A stretch of DNA of 50,285 nucleotides, taken from contig JAUMYO010000007.1 in NCBI GenBank assembly GCA_030528605.1, forward strand, positions 1-50,285, written 5' to 3'. Origin of the DNA: Peptostreptococcaceae bacterium. Its GTDB lineage: Bacteria; Bacillota; Clostridia; Peptostreptococcales; Filifactoraceae. This document shows, piece after piece, positions 35,489 to 44,511 of the stretch. How positions within the stretch are numbered: the first letter of the stretch is position 1; every line of letters begins with the position of its first letter. The notes beneath the pieces are model-generated. The model ran no database searches and was not told where the DNA came from. It was given only the letters and a program-made list of their open reading frames with translations. A program made the position numbers and the translations under genes.

Positions 35489-35963
35489 ACAATATATCGT
35501 CGGGATCGCCGATATGAAACAAGCGCGAGCCACAGGCAATATCATCACCTACGCATTGGGATCTTGCATCGGGATCTGTCTGTACGATCCGATGATCAAA
35601 CTCGGAGCCATGGTCCACATCATGCTGCCTGAGGCACCGAAAACCGATATCGACAATCTTTTCAAATATGCCGATACGGGGATACGAGAGACCATACGCA
35701 AAATGGAAGCTTTTGGAGCGGTGAGAGCAAGAATGGTAGCTAAGATCGCGGGAGGTGCCAAGATGTTCGATATCCCGGACAGCTCCGCTCTTGGAAATAT
35801 CGGAGAAAGAAATGCGTCGGCAGTAAAGAGGATATTGATGACAGAACGGATCCGCCTTCTGAAGGAAGACTTGGGAGCCAATTATGCGCGGACGATGGTC
35901 TTTGATGTGGAAACGGGCATGGCGAAGATCAAAGTATTTGGCAGAGAAGAAATAAATTTTTAG
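35481..35963 (+). CDS. cheD: Chemoreceptor glutamine deamidase CheD
   Basis: A 160-residue CheD with the catalytic Cys in TYALGSCIGICLYD and His in GAMVHIMLPEAP, spaced as in Thermotoga CheD. It deamidates receptor glutamines and binds CheC. The start lies inside the last codons of cheC, a translationally coupled pair. No receptor gene is in the window. Confidence 0.93.
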   Translation: MSKQYIVGIADMKQARATGNIITYALGSCIGICLYDPMIKLGAMVHIMLPEAPKTDIDNLFKYADTGIRETIRKMEAFGAVRARMVAKIAGGAKMFDIPDSSALGNIGERNASAVKRILMTERIRLLKEDLGANYARTMVFDVETGMAKIKVFGREEINF

Positions 35964-35975
35964 CAGGAGGATGAT

Positions 35976-36455
35976 ATGAATCTACACTCAAAAAATGAAG
36001 CCTCGGTCGACAATGCCGAGATCGAGATCATGGAATTTATGATCGGCAATGAGGCATTCGGGATCGATGTTGTGAATGTACGCGAGATCATGACGGTACA
36101 GGAGGTGACACCTGCTGCGCTTTCTCACCCGATGGTGGAAGGGCTTTTCAAACCGAGAGATATCCTCTACACCGTAGTGGCATTGCCATCTTTTATCCAT
36201 AATACGATCGTTGAGAACAATCCCAAGGATCTTTTTATCCTCACCGACTATCAAGGGATGAATATCGCATACCGCGTCAATGCGGTCAACGGGATCGTTC
36301 GAGTGGATCGAGCGAATATCCGGCAAGCGGATCGGTCCGTCGGCGGAGAGCATCTCAGGATCACAAAAGGGATCGTCACTCATGAAGGGCGATTGATCAG
36401 CATTTTAGACCTTCATCAGATCATGAGCGACATCATCCCGAAAGATCGGCAATAA
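35976..36455 (+). CDS. cheW: CheW-domain chemotaxis coupling protein
   Basis: A 159-residue single CheW domain that would link receptors to CheA. The fold is evident (EFMIGNEAFGIDVVNVREIM...; MNIAYRVNAVNGIVRV; EGRLISILDLHQIM). The usual RG-x-V-P-V-x-D loop is replaced by KPRDILYTVVALPSF, as in some CheV-type domains, so it may be a divergent coupler. SD CAGGAGGATGAT. It is the last gene of the cluster; its stop codon overlaps a type 2 repeat. Confidence 0.87.
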   Translation: MNLHSKNEASVDNAEIEIMEFMIGNEAFGIDVVNVREIMTVQEVTPAALSHPMVEGLFKPRDILYTVVALPSFIHNTIVENNPKDLFILTDYQGMNIAYRVNAVNGIVRVDRANIRQADRSVGGEHLRITKGIVTHEGRLISILDLHQIMSDIIPKDRQ

Positions 36456-36591
36456 TACTAAGACCCGATAGAAGCCATAGAAATATGTTTGTTCTTTATT
36501 CGATGCGATCGATACGATGATCTAACAAATGTTTAGAAATATCACGCATAGAGATCGGATCGATACTATTGATCCAAATGGGTTTTAGTAT
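36455..36591 (+). repeat. Type 2 dispersed repeat, copy 5 (best copy)
   Basis: 137 bp with clean termini: ATACTAAGACCC at the left and GGGTTTTAGTAT at the right form a 12-bp terminal inverted repeat with one mismatch. Its first base is the last base of the cheW stop codon. The interior has TAGAAATATG and TTAGAAATATCACGCATAG blocks shared with copy 4. Confidence 0.85.
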
Positions 36592-36634
36592 AAAATGATC
36601 AAAAAGAAAATTTGTATCGATAGCATAAAGAATT

Positions 36635-36678
36635 AAAAGCTCGAAGCGGATCCTGCAGGATCTTGTTTCGAGCTTTTT
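36635..36678. terminator. Bidirectional terminator closing the flagellar cluster
   Basis: AAAAGCTCGAA (36635-36645) pairs with TTCGAGCTTTTT (36667-36678), with GATCCTGCAGGATC as an inner palindrome. It has T-runs in both directions, serving cheW on the plus strand and the minus-strand gene at 36818. Confidence 0.92.
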
Positions 36679-36817
36679 GTTGAGCCTTTTAGAGCGGATG
36701 ATGTATTATACTATTTTTCGATAGATGCGGTACGATCCGTTTTGCGACCGCTTCGTTGGATCTTTTGCGGAGCATGGATCGTGGCTTCGGAACTCACAAG
36801 GCTATAGCATCGATCCT

Positions 36818-37291
36818 TTATTTTGAAAATTTCTTGAAGAACACATCGAAGTCTTGGAATTCTTCCGGCTGGTAAACATAAGCAAGATATTTTTCGTCCG
36901 CTCCTTCCATCGTTGCGAACTGGGTATATCCTGCCATCATACCTCCCTGATGATAGATGGTGTACATTCCGAGCGTCATCTTTGATTTTTTGATCTCGCC
37001 TTTTTTGAAGATCTCCGGCTCGCTATGACCGTCGAGCTCCGGTACGGTCTGTACCAATACGATACTCATATCGCTTTCCCGATAGCCGATGATCAGGCTC
37101 GTGTACTCATATGTGGTTTTTCGTGCAACGATAAAGTCACTGTTCGTGATATTCAATCCGTAGCCGTAAACGATCTTGTAGCTGTCCCCATCCGCTACAG
37201 CTGAATCGAAGAGTTCGCGCATCCTTTTCTTGTTTGCATCGGAACGCGCTGTATCCCATTCTTTTTTCTTGAACAAATCAAAAATTCCCAT
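36818..37291 (-). CDS. Hypothetical cytoplasmic protein
   Basis: A 157-residue protein starting MGIFDLFKKKEWDTARSDAN. I do not recognise the family. The MG(I/L)FDLFKKK opening is common among small cytoplasmic Firmicute proteins. The rest looks alpha/beta (YTSLIIGYRESDMSIVLVQT strands) with no membrane helix or signal. The frame extends 21 codons further, but AAAGGAGCAGG just before ATG at 37291 fixes the start. It is monocistronic and ends toward the terminator shared with cheW. Confidence 0.75.
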   Translation of the reverse strand: MGIFDLFKKKEWDTARSDANKKRMRELFDSAVADGDSYKIVYGYGLNITNSDFIVARKTTYEYTSLIIGYRESDMSIVLVQTVPELDGHSEPEIFKKGEIKKSKMTLGMYTIYHQGGMMAGYTQFATMEGADEKYLAYVYQPEEFQDFDVFFKKFSK

Positions 37292-37447
37292 TCCCTGCTC
37301 CTTTCGACACAGTATAAGATCTTTTTGGATCCTATCATAATATTTTTGACCCATGATATACTGCAGGATGATCTCATTTTACCAAAGGGAAGGATAAAAT
37401 ACAATACTTTGCAAAAACAGCTCTGTGATCCCCCAAAATATTGCCTA

Positions 37448-37577
37448 TGATCCTATTATCCGACAAGATCGACAGATAGATACGATCTTCGTTTCGATAG
37501 ATCGATGCAGCGACGGGGGTACTATCCATTACAAGCTATAAAAATGGTACCCGGTGGGAAATCTAAAGGATCCGTAT
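37448..37577 (-). repeat. Type 1 dispersed repeat, copy 4
   Basis: About 130 bp reversed. It begins ATGATCCTATTATCCGAC and ends AAATCTAAAGGATCCGTAT (reverse of the ATCCTTTAGA left end), with ATTACAAGCTATAAAAAT inside. It is moderately diverged. Confidence 0.65.
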
Positions 37578-37824
37578 AACATAAAAAGTGAAAAGATCAT
37601 GGAGAGGACAAAGATCCGTAACAAACGAAGAGATCATTCAATATTAAAAACTTTTGACGATCATTACAAATAAAGAAACAATTTGAAATACAAAGAGATC
37701 GATCTGTTGTACGAGCTCAGAAAATCAAGTGAATAGATAATAAAAAAATAACGTATCGCTAAGATCTGCTTATAAATATTCAATTTATTTCTTAAAAAAT
37801 GCGATCTAAAGAAGTGATTTTTTG

Positions 37825-37853
37825 TTGATAAACAAGGAAGCTCGTGTTATACT
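37825..37853 (+). promoter_or_regulatory. Strong sigma-A promoter 280 bp upstream of tetR
   Basis: TTGATA (37825-37830), exactly 17 bp, TATACT (37848-37853), with TGT before the -10 (extended -10). The RNA would run about 270 nt before the TetR start codon. Confidence 0.75.
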
Positions 37854-37915
37854 AGAGAGAAAGTGATCGGCTTTAGGATCTTGTATATTTCATATCAAAA
37901 AAATAAATCTGACAA

Positions 37916-37970
37916 ATTTCAACAGCTTTGTAGACGGATATGTCCGCAACAGAGATTTTGATGTTGAAAT
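37916..37970 (+). promoter_or_regulatory. Nested stem-loop in the tetR leader
   Basis: ATTTCAACA (37916-37924) pairs with TGTTGAAAT (37962-37970). Inside, CGGA-TATG-TCCG forms a second hairpin. No small ORF with an SD was found between the promoter and tetR, so this may be a regulatory leader, an operator-like palindrome, or part of a short RNA. Confidence 0.45.
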
Positions 37971-38131
37971 GAAGTTATGCGGATCATTTTAAGTATGACA
38001 GAAATACAGTACCTTTGCCAAAAGATCATTTCTAATACAAATACAAAAGAAGCAGTATCATAAAGTAGGCCTTGCTTGGATATTTTTTAGGTAAGGGATG
38101 TTTTTTAGAACGCTATATAAGGAGGAGTAGC

Positions 38132-38818
38132 ATGAATAGTTTTTGTGATATAGGTTCGGATTTTAAAGGAAGATACAAGAAGCGTGCGATCAATGCTTTT
38201 GTGACTGCGACGGAAAAGATCATGGAAGAGGAAGGGATCAACAAGGTGACGATCCGAAAAGTGTCGGATCTTGCCGGCTACAGCTCTGCAACGATCTATA
38301 GCTACTTTGAGAATATCGACCATCTGATCTTATTCTCATCGATGAGATTTTTGGATGCGTACATCCAGGCGATCCCCGAATACATCAAAGATGAGACGAC
38401 ATCGATCGGAGTCTTCAAAAAAGTTTGGGAATGTTTTGCGCATCATGCGTTTCAGCGAGCGGATATTTTTAACACGCTGTTCTTCTCGAAGCTGGAGGAT
38501 CGACCTGAGGATCATATGACCGAATACTATTGTATCTATCCGATCAAGGATCAGGATTATCCGGAACCGATCCAAAGAATGCTGCGAGAGACTACGATCT
38601 ACGAGCGCAATATGATATTGATCAATGAAGCGATCGGAGAGGGATATATAACGGAAAAAAATCGTGACGAGATCAGTGATATGACCATATTTATCTTTGA
38701 GAGCATCCTTCATCGTGTATGTATGGGAGAGATCTTGCCTGAAGAGGCGGAGATCAAGATGAAGAAGTATCTTGATCGGATCTTGGATATCGAGATGTGT
38801 GTCAGTAATGCGAAATAG
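38132..38818 (+). CDS. TetR/AcrR family transcriptional regulator
   Basis: A 228-residue regulator. The N-terminal helix-turn-helix domain is clear (residues about 15-65): AFVTATEKIMEEEGINKVTIRKVSDLAGYSSATIYSYFEN. The rest is a ligand-binding domain without recognisable specificity. Upstream codons in frame are ignored because AAGGAGGAG lies just before ATG at 38132. There is no adjacent efflux or metabolic gene, so its target is unclear; autoregulation through the long leader region is possible. Confidence 0.9.
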   Translation: MNSFCDIGSDFKGRYKKRAINAFVTATEKIMEEEGINKVTIRKVSDLAGYSSATIYSYFENIDHLILFSSMRFLDAYIQAIPEYIKDETTSIGVFKKVWECFAHHAFQRADIFNTLFFSKLEDRPEDHMTEYYCIYPIKDQDYPEPIQRMLRETTIYERNMILINEAIGEGYITEKNRDEISDMTIFIFESILHRVCMGEILPEEAEIKMKKYLDRILDIEMCVSNAK

Positions 38819-38837
38819 ATCATAGATGGATAAATTC

Positions 38838-38925
38838 AGAGAGCGGTCTGCACCGACCTTCGATCGTTGGATATCCGGTCCAATTTTTGGGAGTCGTCGG
38901 TACAGAGGCTCTCTTTTTGTTTAGA
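38838..38925 (+). terminator. Long composite terminator of tetR
   Basis: AGAGAGC...TCTGCACCGAC pairs with GTCGGTACAGA...GCTCTCT (one mismatch), giving nearly 20 paired bases, with TTGGA/TCCAA as an inner stem; TTTTTGTTT follows. Much larger than an average terminator. Confidence 0.8.
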
Positions 38926-38990
38926 AATTTTTGGATCCGAAAATTAAAGGCTATAATATCGACTCAAAATTTGATATACTATAGGTAATC

Positions 38991-39009
38991 TGTGCCGACC
39001 ATAGGCACA
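38991..39009 (+). promoter_or_regulatory. Leader hairpin and promoter region of the tsa operon
   Basis: TGTGCC-GACCATA-GGCACA is a perfect 6-bp stem in the leader. A TATACT -10 lies at about 38975-38980 with no good -35 (CTATAA at an 18-bp spacer). The hairpin is 23 bp before the tsaE ATG. Confidence 0.5.
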
Positions 39010-39032
39010 TCAAACAATAGATAGGAAAAGAT

Positions 39033-39500
39033 ATGCAATTTATCACGAACAATGAATTGGAAACAAAAGCTCTCGGAGAGAAGTTGGGACGCCTCCTGAA
39101 ACCGGGAGATTGTATTTGTTTGGACGGCGATCTCGGTGTAGGCAAAACACATTTTACAAAAGGACTTGCTCTCGGGATGGGGATCGAAGAGGAGATCACG
39201 AGCCCGACTTTCACGATCGTTCAGGAATATAACGGAAAGACCCGCCTATATCATTTTGACGTTTATCGGCTTTTTGACGAAGAAGATCTCTATGGGATCG
39301 GATTTGAAGATCATCTCCGCGGGGACGGCGTGATCGTGATCGAATGGTCGGACAAAGTGAAAGGGGCTTTACCGATCGATCGACTGGAAATACGGATCGA
39401 ATATATGTCGAAAGCGGAAAAAAGAAAGATCGTGATGTCTCCTTTGGGCACGGCTTCACGGGGATTGATCGAAAAAATGCAGGAAGGACAGAGCATATGA
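39033..39500 (+). CDS. tsaE: tRNA t6A biosynthesis ATPase TsaE
   Basis: A 155-residue P-loop ATPase that recycles the TsaB-TsaD complex making threonylcarbamoyl-A37 in tRNA. Walker A is GDLGVGKTH (32-40); SPTF (57-60) and HFDVYRL (74-80) are family motifs. The ATG has a modest SD (AGGAAAAG). Its end overlaps tsaB by four bases. The partner TsaC/Sua5 is not in the window. Confidence 0.94.
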   Translation: MQFITNNELETKALGEKLGRLLKPGDCICLDGDLGVGKTHFTKGLALGMGIEEEITSPTFTIVQEYNGKTRLYHFDVYRLFDEEDLYGIGFEDHLRGDGVIVIEWSDKVKGALPIDRLEIRIEYMSKAEKRKIVMSPLGTASRGLIEKMQEGQSI

Positions 39501-40234
39501 GAGTATTGGCGATCGACACGTCTTCATCGATCCTTTCGCTGGGTCTGATGAGGGATGGCGTAATGATAGGAGAATCTGCACTGAACAAACCGATGAGCCA
39601 CAGTCAAGAGCTGATGCCTCGTATCCGACACCTGTTTGAAGGTGCGGGAGAAAAGATCCGGGATGTGGATCTTTTTGCGGTGACGATCGGCCCGGGCTCT
39701 TTTACAGGGATCCGGATCGGCGTTGCGACAGCCAATGCTTTTGCGATGGCGAATGCGAAAAAAGTCGTGGGCATTCTCACCCTAGAGGCTCTGGCATACA
39801 ATTTTTCACACTCGGATGCCTTTATTTTTACCACGATGTCCGCACAGCGCGAGGACTATTATCGAGGGGTCTATTCTTTTGATAAGGATGGAGAGCTTGA
39901 AACAGTCCAAAAAGAGTCGGTACGGGACAAACAAACGATCATCGGGGAGATCATGATGGCATCAAAGAAAAAAAAGGTGATCATTGCGGGCGAATTGGCG
40001 GACGATCTCCGTAAGGATGAACGATTTTTTGAACTTTTGTCCGATCAAGATCAACAAAATAATATTATTGAAATCGCTCGAAGTGCCGATAACTATATAA
40101 GAGGTGCTGTATTGTGCCGGATCGCAGCGGATCGAAAGGGTAGCGTATCATTCGTCTCTCCGGTGTATATTCGCAGACCCCAGGCGGAAGAACAGTATGA
40201 GGCGCGTCGAGAGAAAAGGGGCGATCATGAATGA
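39497..40234 (+). CDS. tsaB: tRNA t6A biosynthesis protein TsaB
   Basis: A 245-residue ASKHA-fold protein starting MRVLAIDTSSSILSLGL, with GPGSFTGIRIGVATANAFA (about 67-85). It forms the heterodimer with TsaD. A longer in-frame extension into tsaE is rejected: AGGAAGGACA precedes ATG at 39497. It overlaps rimI by 8 bases. Confidence 0.94.
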   Translation: MRVLAIDTSSSILSLGLMRDGVMIGESALNKPMSHSQELMPRIRHLFEGAGEKIRDVDLFAVTIGPGSFTGIRIGVATANAFAMANAKKVVGILTLEALAYNFSHSDAFIFTTMSAQREDYYRGVYSFDKDGELETVQKESVRDKQTIIGEIMMASKKKKVIIAGELADDLRKDERFFELLSDQDQQNNIIEIARSADNYIRGAVLCRIAADRKGSVSFVSPVYIRRPQAEEQYEARREKRGDHE

Positions 40235-40685
40235 AGGGCTGATCTTCCAAAAAATGAGTCATGAACATGTCGATCAGGTCTATGCGATCGAGGAGCTGTC
40301 TTTTTTTACACCTTGGAGCAAAAAGTCGATCCACTCGGAAGTGGATGATCCGATCGGTCGTTATATCGTGTTGACGGACAAAGATAAAGTGGTAGCTTAT
40401 GGCGGTTTTTGGGTAGTAGGACCGGAAGCGAATATCAATAATGTCGCGGTCACGCCGGACTATCGGGGCAGAGGGATCTCTCGCCTGCTGATGGGACGGT
40501 TGATCGAGATGGCGAAGGATGAAGGAGCAAAGGAGCTTTATTTGGAGGTCCGTTCCGGCAATCATGTGGCTCAAAATCTATACCGATCGTTGGGCTTCAA
40601 GATGATCGGTCTTAGGAACGGGTACTACATCGATACGCAGGAGGATGCGATCGTGATGCTCTTGGATCTGCAAGTAGAGAAATAA
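40227..40685 (+). CDS. rimI: Ribosomal protein S18 alanine N-acetyltransferase RimI
   Basis: A 152-residue GNAT acetyltransferase. The acetyl-CoA loop is [14 protein letters not shown] (about 83-96), followed by [21 protein letters not shown], typical of RimI. Its location between tsaB and tsaD is the standard Firmicute arrangement. The frame is open for 41 codons upstream, but AAAAGGGG before ATG at 40227 and the tsaB overlap favour this start. Confidence 0.9.
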   Translation: MNEGLIFQKMSHEHVDQVYAIEELSFFTPWSKKSIHSEVDDPIGRYIVLTDKDKVVAYGGFWVVGPEANINNVAVTPDYRGRGISRLLMGRLIEMAKDEGAKELYLEVRSGNHVAQNLYRSLGFKMIGLRNGYYIDTQEDAIVMLLDLQVEK

Positions 40686-40689
40686 TAGG

Positions 40690-41706
40690 ATGAACAAAGA
40701 TATCAATATTTTGGCGATCGAAACGAGTTGTGATGAGACAGCTGCTGCGGTGATAAGGAACGGGCGGGAGATCTTATCCAATGTCGTTTCCACACAGATC
40801 GAAATACACAAAAAATTTGGCGGCGTGGTGCCGGAAGTGGCATCTCGCAATCATATCATCAATATAAATGAAGTGATACGCGATGCGCTGGACCGGGCGA
40901 ACACCACTTTTGACGAAGTGGATGTGATCGCGGCGACCTACGGACCCGGACTGGTCGGGGCGCTGCTCGTAGGGCTATCGACAGCGAAGGCGCTGTCTTA
41001 TGCGCTCGATATCCCTTTTGTAGGAGTCAATCATATCGAAGGGCATATCGCGGCAAACTATCTGGCTTTTCCCGAACTGGAGCCGCCATTTATCGCACTG
41101 GTCGTTTCGGGAGGACATACGCATATCATCGAAGTCAAAGGCTACGATGAGTATCATATCTTAGGGAAGACGAAGGACGATGCGGCGGGAGAAGCTTATG
41201 ACAAAGTCGCTCGCGCGATGGAACTCGGTTATCCCGGAGGTCCGTTGATCGACAAGCTGGCTCGAGAAGGAAGGGCTACGATCGACTTTCCGAAGGCGAT
41301 GATGCACGACGGCTATGATTTCAGTTTTTCCGGAGTCAAATCTGCGGTGCTGAATCATCTCAACAGCAAAAAAATGAAGAATGAGACCTATGACAAAGCC
41401 GAAGTGGCAGCTTCTTTTCAAAAAGCGGTAGTAGATATTTTGGTACAAAAGTCGATCCGGGCTACGATCGACAAAGGTTATGAGGCACTCGTACTTTGTG
41501 GCGGAGTGTCGGCAAACTCGGCATTGAGAGAGGTAGCGGAACAGGAAGCAAAGGAGAATAGGATCAAACTTTACTATCCGCCGCTGTCGCTATGCACCGA
41601 TAATGCGGCAATGATCGGTGCAAGCGGATATTATCGATATATTACCGGCGGGAGCTCGGATATCGATCTGAATGCAAAGCCCAACTTGAAAATAGGAGAG
41701 CAATGA
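40690..41706 (+). CDS. tsaD: tRNA N6-adenosine threonylcarbamoyltransferase TsaD
   Basis: A 338-residue catalytic subunit of t6A synthesis. It has [14 protein letters not shown] (8-21), the metal ligands H115 and H119 in [15 protein letters not shown] (140-145) and [12 protein letters not shown]. Length is normal. SD AATAGGATG is weak but the gene follows rimI by four bases. The next gene starts 16 bases after its stop, so the EAL-HDOD genes are probably on the same transcript. Confidence 0.96.
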   Translation: MNKDINILAIETSCDETAAAVIRNGREILSNVVSTQIEIHKKFGGVVPEVASRNHIININEVIRDALDRANTTFDEVDVIAATYGPGLVGALLVGLSTAKALSYALDIPFVGVNHIEGHIAANYLAFPELEPPFIALVVSGGHTHIIEVKGYDEYHILGKTKDDAAGEAYDKVARAMELGYPGGPLIDKLAREGRATIDFPKAMMHDGYDFSFSGVKSAVLNHLNSKKMKNETYDKAEVAASFQKAVVDILVQKSIRATIDKGYEALVLCGGVSANSALREVAEQEAKENRIKLYYPPLSLCTDNAAMIGASGYYRYITGGSSDIDLNAKPNLKIGEQ

Positions 41707-41722
41707 GCTAAAGGAGAGCAAA

Positions 41723-42958
41723 ATGGACGTATATTTGGCAAGGCAGCCGATCTATGATGCAACCAGAAAACTTTCTGCGTATGAACTGCTTTATCGCGCA
41801 GATGAAAACAATCGCTTTGCAGCCGGGGTGGACGGGGATGAGGCGACCTCGATCCTGGTATCCGATGCGATAACGATTTTCGGCATCAATAATATCACGA
41901 ATGGGAATCTGGCATATATCAACTTTACAAAAAAATTGATCATGGATGACTTCGCAATGCTTCTCAGCCCGGAGGAAGTGGTGATCGAGATCTTGGAAGA
42001 TACGATCATCGATGATCAGATCATTGAAAAACTGGCAGAATTAAAAAACAAAAACTACACCATCGCATTAGATGATTATACCGGAGATCCGCAATATGAC
42101 AGCATCATGAACTATGTGGATATCATCAAGGTGGATTTTTCCGAGATCACGCAGGAGAAGGCGGTGGAGATCGCGAAGACCTACAGCGAAAAAGGAAAAT
42201 TGATGCTGGCGGAAAAGATCGAAACGGAAGAAGAGTTTTTGATCGCGATCCAAAGTGGGTATAAGCTGTTTCAGGGGTATTATTTTTCTAAACCGAATAT
42301 GATGAAAAAAAGCTCTGTAAAACTTGATGCAAGCGGTTATGCGACCATCATTGCGGAGCTGGGACGTTTTGAACCGGACTTTCAGAGTCTTTCGGGAGCG
42401 ATCAGGACGAACCCGAACCTGACATACAAACTGTTTCAATATGTCAATACATTGAAATTCTCCCAAAAACAAAAAGTGACATCGATCCAGATGGCATTGG
42501 TCACGATGGGATTGAATGAAGTCCGACGATGGATCCTGTTGATCATGGCAAGAGAGTTTTGCAAGGACAAACAGGATGAATTGGTGAAGACATCTTTTGT
42601 AAGAGGGGTCTTTGCCGAAAAGTTGGCACAGCGAAGACCGTCTCTTTCCGGGCGGTCACATGAAGCATTTTTGATGGGCATATTCTCCATGATGGATGCG
42701 ATTGCCGGACAATCCTTGGAAGATATATTAAAGCAGATCCCGTTGGATGATGATATCAAATCGGCTTTAGGGGGATATGACAATGAGTTTGGAGAATTAC
42801 TGGAATTTGTTGAGAATTACGAAAGGGCGAATTGGGACAAGATCTATAAAGAGCTGCGTAAGTATAATTTGGATCGAGAATCCACTTTAAGATTATATCT
42901 GGAATGCGTTGTTTACGCAGATCTATTGTTCAATAATGATCCAACACTCACATCATAG
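41723..42958 (+). CDS. EAL and HDOD domain signalling protein, paralog 1
   Basis: A 411-residue YuxH-type protein: EAL domain about 1-200, HDOD about 205-400 (typical YLARQPIYDATRKLSAYELLYR start; FRTNPNLTYKLFQYVN-like HDOD core and the MALVTMGLNEVRRWILL segment). Of the EAL catalytic set, E of YELLYR, N of YINF, E of VEILED, DD of LDDYTG, K of IIKVDF, E of LAEKIE and QGYYFSKP are present, but the loop normally reading DDFGTGYSS is changed and AEGVE reads AEKIE. Activity as c-di-GMP phosphodiesterase is therefore uncertain. SD AAGGAGAGC. Confidence 0.88.
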   Translation: MDVYLARQPIYDATRKLSAYELLYRADENNRFAAGVDGDEATSILVSDAITIFGINNITNGNLAYINFTKKLIMDDFAMLLSPEEVVIEILEDTIIDDQIIEKLAELKNKNYTIALDDYTGDPQYDSIMNYVDIIKVDFSEITQEKAVEIAKTYSEKGKLMLAEKIETEEEFLIAIQSGYKLFQGYYFSKPNMMKKSSVKLDASGYATIIAELGRFEPDFQSLSGAIRTNPNLTYKLFQYVNTLKFSQKQKVTSIQMALVTMGLNEVRRWILLIMAREFCKDKQDELVKTSFVRGVFAEKLAQRRPSLSGRSHEAFLMGIFSMMDAIAGQSLEDILKQIPLDDDIKSALGGYDNEFGELLEFVENYERANWDKIYKELRKYNLDRESTLRLYLECVVYADLLFNNDPTLTS

Positions 42959-42971
42959 ACGGAGGGGACAG

Positions 42972-44201
42972 ATGGATGTATTTATAGCACGTCAACCCAT
43001 TTTTAATGTTTCCAGACAATTGATAGCTTATGAACTTTTGTTTCGGGACAATATCGAGGCGACTCAATTCTCAAATATCGACGGTACCACCGCGACCAGT
43101 ATCCTGCTTTCGGATGCGCTTACGGTATTCGGGCTTGAAAATCTGACCAATGGGAAGCCGGCGTTTATCAACTTTACTCGCAAGCTGATCATGAATGATT
43201 TTGCCTATGTTTGTACGCCGGACGAGATCGTGATCGAGGTCGTGGAAGACACTTTGGTCGATGAGGTATTGGCGGAAAAGCTGAAAGAGTTGAAGAATGC
43301 AGGATATCGGATCGCGATCGATGACTATGTGGGAGACGAGTCATTCGACAGGATCCTGGATTATGCGGATATCATCAAAGTTGATTTTTTGAATATGCCG
43401 CTTGAAAAAAGAGAAGCGATATCAAAAAAACTTACAAAGATGGGAAAGGTCATCTTGGCGGAAAAAGTTGAATCCATCGATGATTTTCAGCATGCGGTCA
43501 AGCATAACTACTCTTTGTTCCAGGGCTTCTATTTTTCCAGACCGAATACGATCAAGAAGAAGTCGCTGAATATCCATCCGGGAAGTTATGTACAGATGAT
43601 CCGAGAGCTCAGCAAAGGAGAGCCGGATTTCAACAATCTGACAGACTCCGTGAAGAAGAATGTCGGCTTGACCTATAAGCTTTTGCAGCATATCAATACA
43701 TTGCGTTACTTCCGATATTTTCGCGTAAAATCGATCCGTATGGCGTTGGTCACGCTCGGGCTGGATGAGATCCGGCGCTGGGTATTGCTGATGATGGCAA
43801 GGGATCTTGGTCGCAAGAACAACGAAGAATTTATCAAGATGGCGTTCATTCGAGGGATCTTTGCCGAAAAGATCACGCTCAAATCAAGACATAAGCTCCG
43901 AAGCAATGAGGCTTTTATCATGGGAATGTTCTCGATGATGGATATGATCGCCGAGGCGGATATTCAAGAAACTCTGAAGGACATGCCATTGGAAAAAGAT
44001 ATCGTCGATGCCATCCTGGGCGATGAAGAAAGTGATTTCTTCTATATCCTGAACTTTGTGATCTCTTATGAGCAAGGGGATTGGGAGAAGATCTCGGAGC
44101 TTGAATCGGAATTTATGATGACGAGAGATGAGATGGCAAAATGTTATTTTGACTGTATCTTCTATACGGATACATTATTTGACACCTTATCGGACAACTA
44201 A
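42972..44201 (+). CDS. EAL and HDOD domain signalling protein, paralog 2
   Basis: A 409-residue paralog of the preceding gene along its whole length (VFIARQPIFN, YELLFRD, INFTRKLIMNDF, IDDYVGDESFD, LAEKVES, QGFYFSRP, MALVTLGLDEIRRWVLL). It shows the same changes in the EAL loop as paralog 1. The open frame begins inside paralog 1, but GGAGGGGACAG puts the start at 42972, 13 bases after the previous stop. The two probably arose by tandem duplication. Confidence 0.87.
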   Translation: MDVFIARQPIFNVSRQLIAYELLFRDNIEATQFSNIDGTTATSILLSDALTVFGLENLTNGKPAFINFTRKLIMNDFAYVCTPDEIVIEVVEDTLVDEVLAEKLKELKNAGYRIAIDDYVGDESFDRILDYADIIKVDFLNMPLEKREAISKKLTKMGKVILAEKVESIDDFQHAVKHNYSLFQGFYFSRPNTIKKKSLNIHPGSYVQMIRELSKGEPDFNNLTDSVKKNVGLTYKLLQHINTLRYFRYFRVKSIRMALVTLGLDEIRRWVLLMMARDLGRKNNEEFIKMAFIRGIFAEKITLKSRHKLRSNEAFIMGMFSMMDMIAEADIQETLKDMPLEKDIVDAILGDEESDFFYILNFVISYEQGDWEKISELESEFMMTRDEMAKCYFDCIFYTDTLFDTLSDN

Positions 44202-44237
44202 GAGCCGCATTATTTCATATTTTATTCCCAAGAGTGC

Positions 44238-44266
44238 TTGACACGGAGCATATTTTGCCATAACAT
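44238..44266 (+). promoter_or_regulatory. Sigma-A promoter of the 46-residue membrane protein gene
   Basis: Perfect TTGACA (44238-44243), 17 bp, TAACAT (44261-44266). The start codon is 30 bases further. Confidence 0.75.
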
Positions 44267-44295
44267 TAGAGTATATTGTCGGTAGGAGGAGAGAT

Positions 44296-44436
44296 ATGGA
44301 TCAAGTGTATATCGGGATCGCGCTTGCGGTGGCAGTGGTCGTCGTGATCGTTGCGGTAGGCGCGCTTCAGGTCGCAAAAACAAAGCCGAAAGAGTCGAAG
44401 TCCGCTGAGAAAAGGAAAAAAAGAAATCGAAGATAG
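44296..44436 (+). CDS. Small single-pass membrane protein (46 residues)
   Basis: ATG follows GGTAGGAGGAG, a strong SD. The product has an N-terminal hydrophobic helix (about 4-26, extremely Val/Ala-rich) and a strongly basic tail (KTKPKESKSAEKRKKRNRR from 28). It has its own promoter and terminator. I recognise no family. Such proteins often act as membrane regulators or subunits; nothing specific can be said. It is easily overlooked because of its size. Confidence 0.72.
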   Translation: MDQVYIGIALAVAVVVVIVAVGALQVAKTKPKESKSAEKRKKRNRR

Positions 44437-44439
44437 CAT

Positions 44440-44484
44440 AAAAAAGCCGATCCGAATGAGTTTGTCTCAGGGATCGGCTTTTTT
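44440..44484. terminator. Intrinsic terminator after the small membrane protein gene
   Basis: AAAAAAGCCGATCC pairs with GGATCGGCTTTTTT, with TGAG/CTCA as an inner stem. It has T-runs on both strands. Confidence 0.92.
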
Positions 44485-44511
44485 ATGTTTCATACTCATT
44501 CTTTGACGGAT

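Noticed and set aside
36695..36815. A further diverged type 1 repeat downstream of the cheW terminator
   Set aside because: It has ATACTATTTTTCG and CACAAGGCTATAG but neither terminus nor core aligns well; likely chance similarity.
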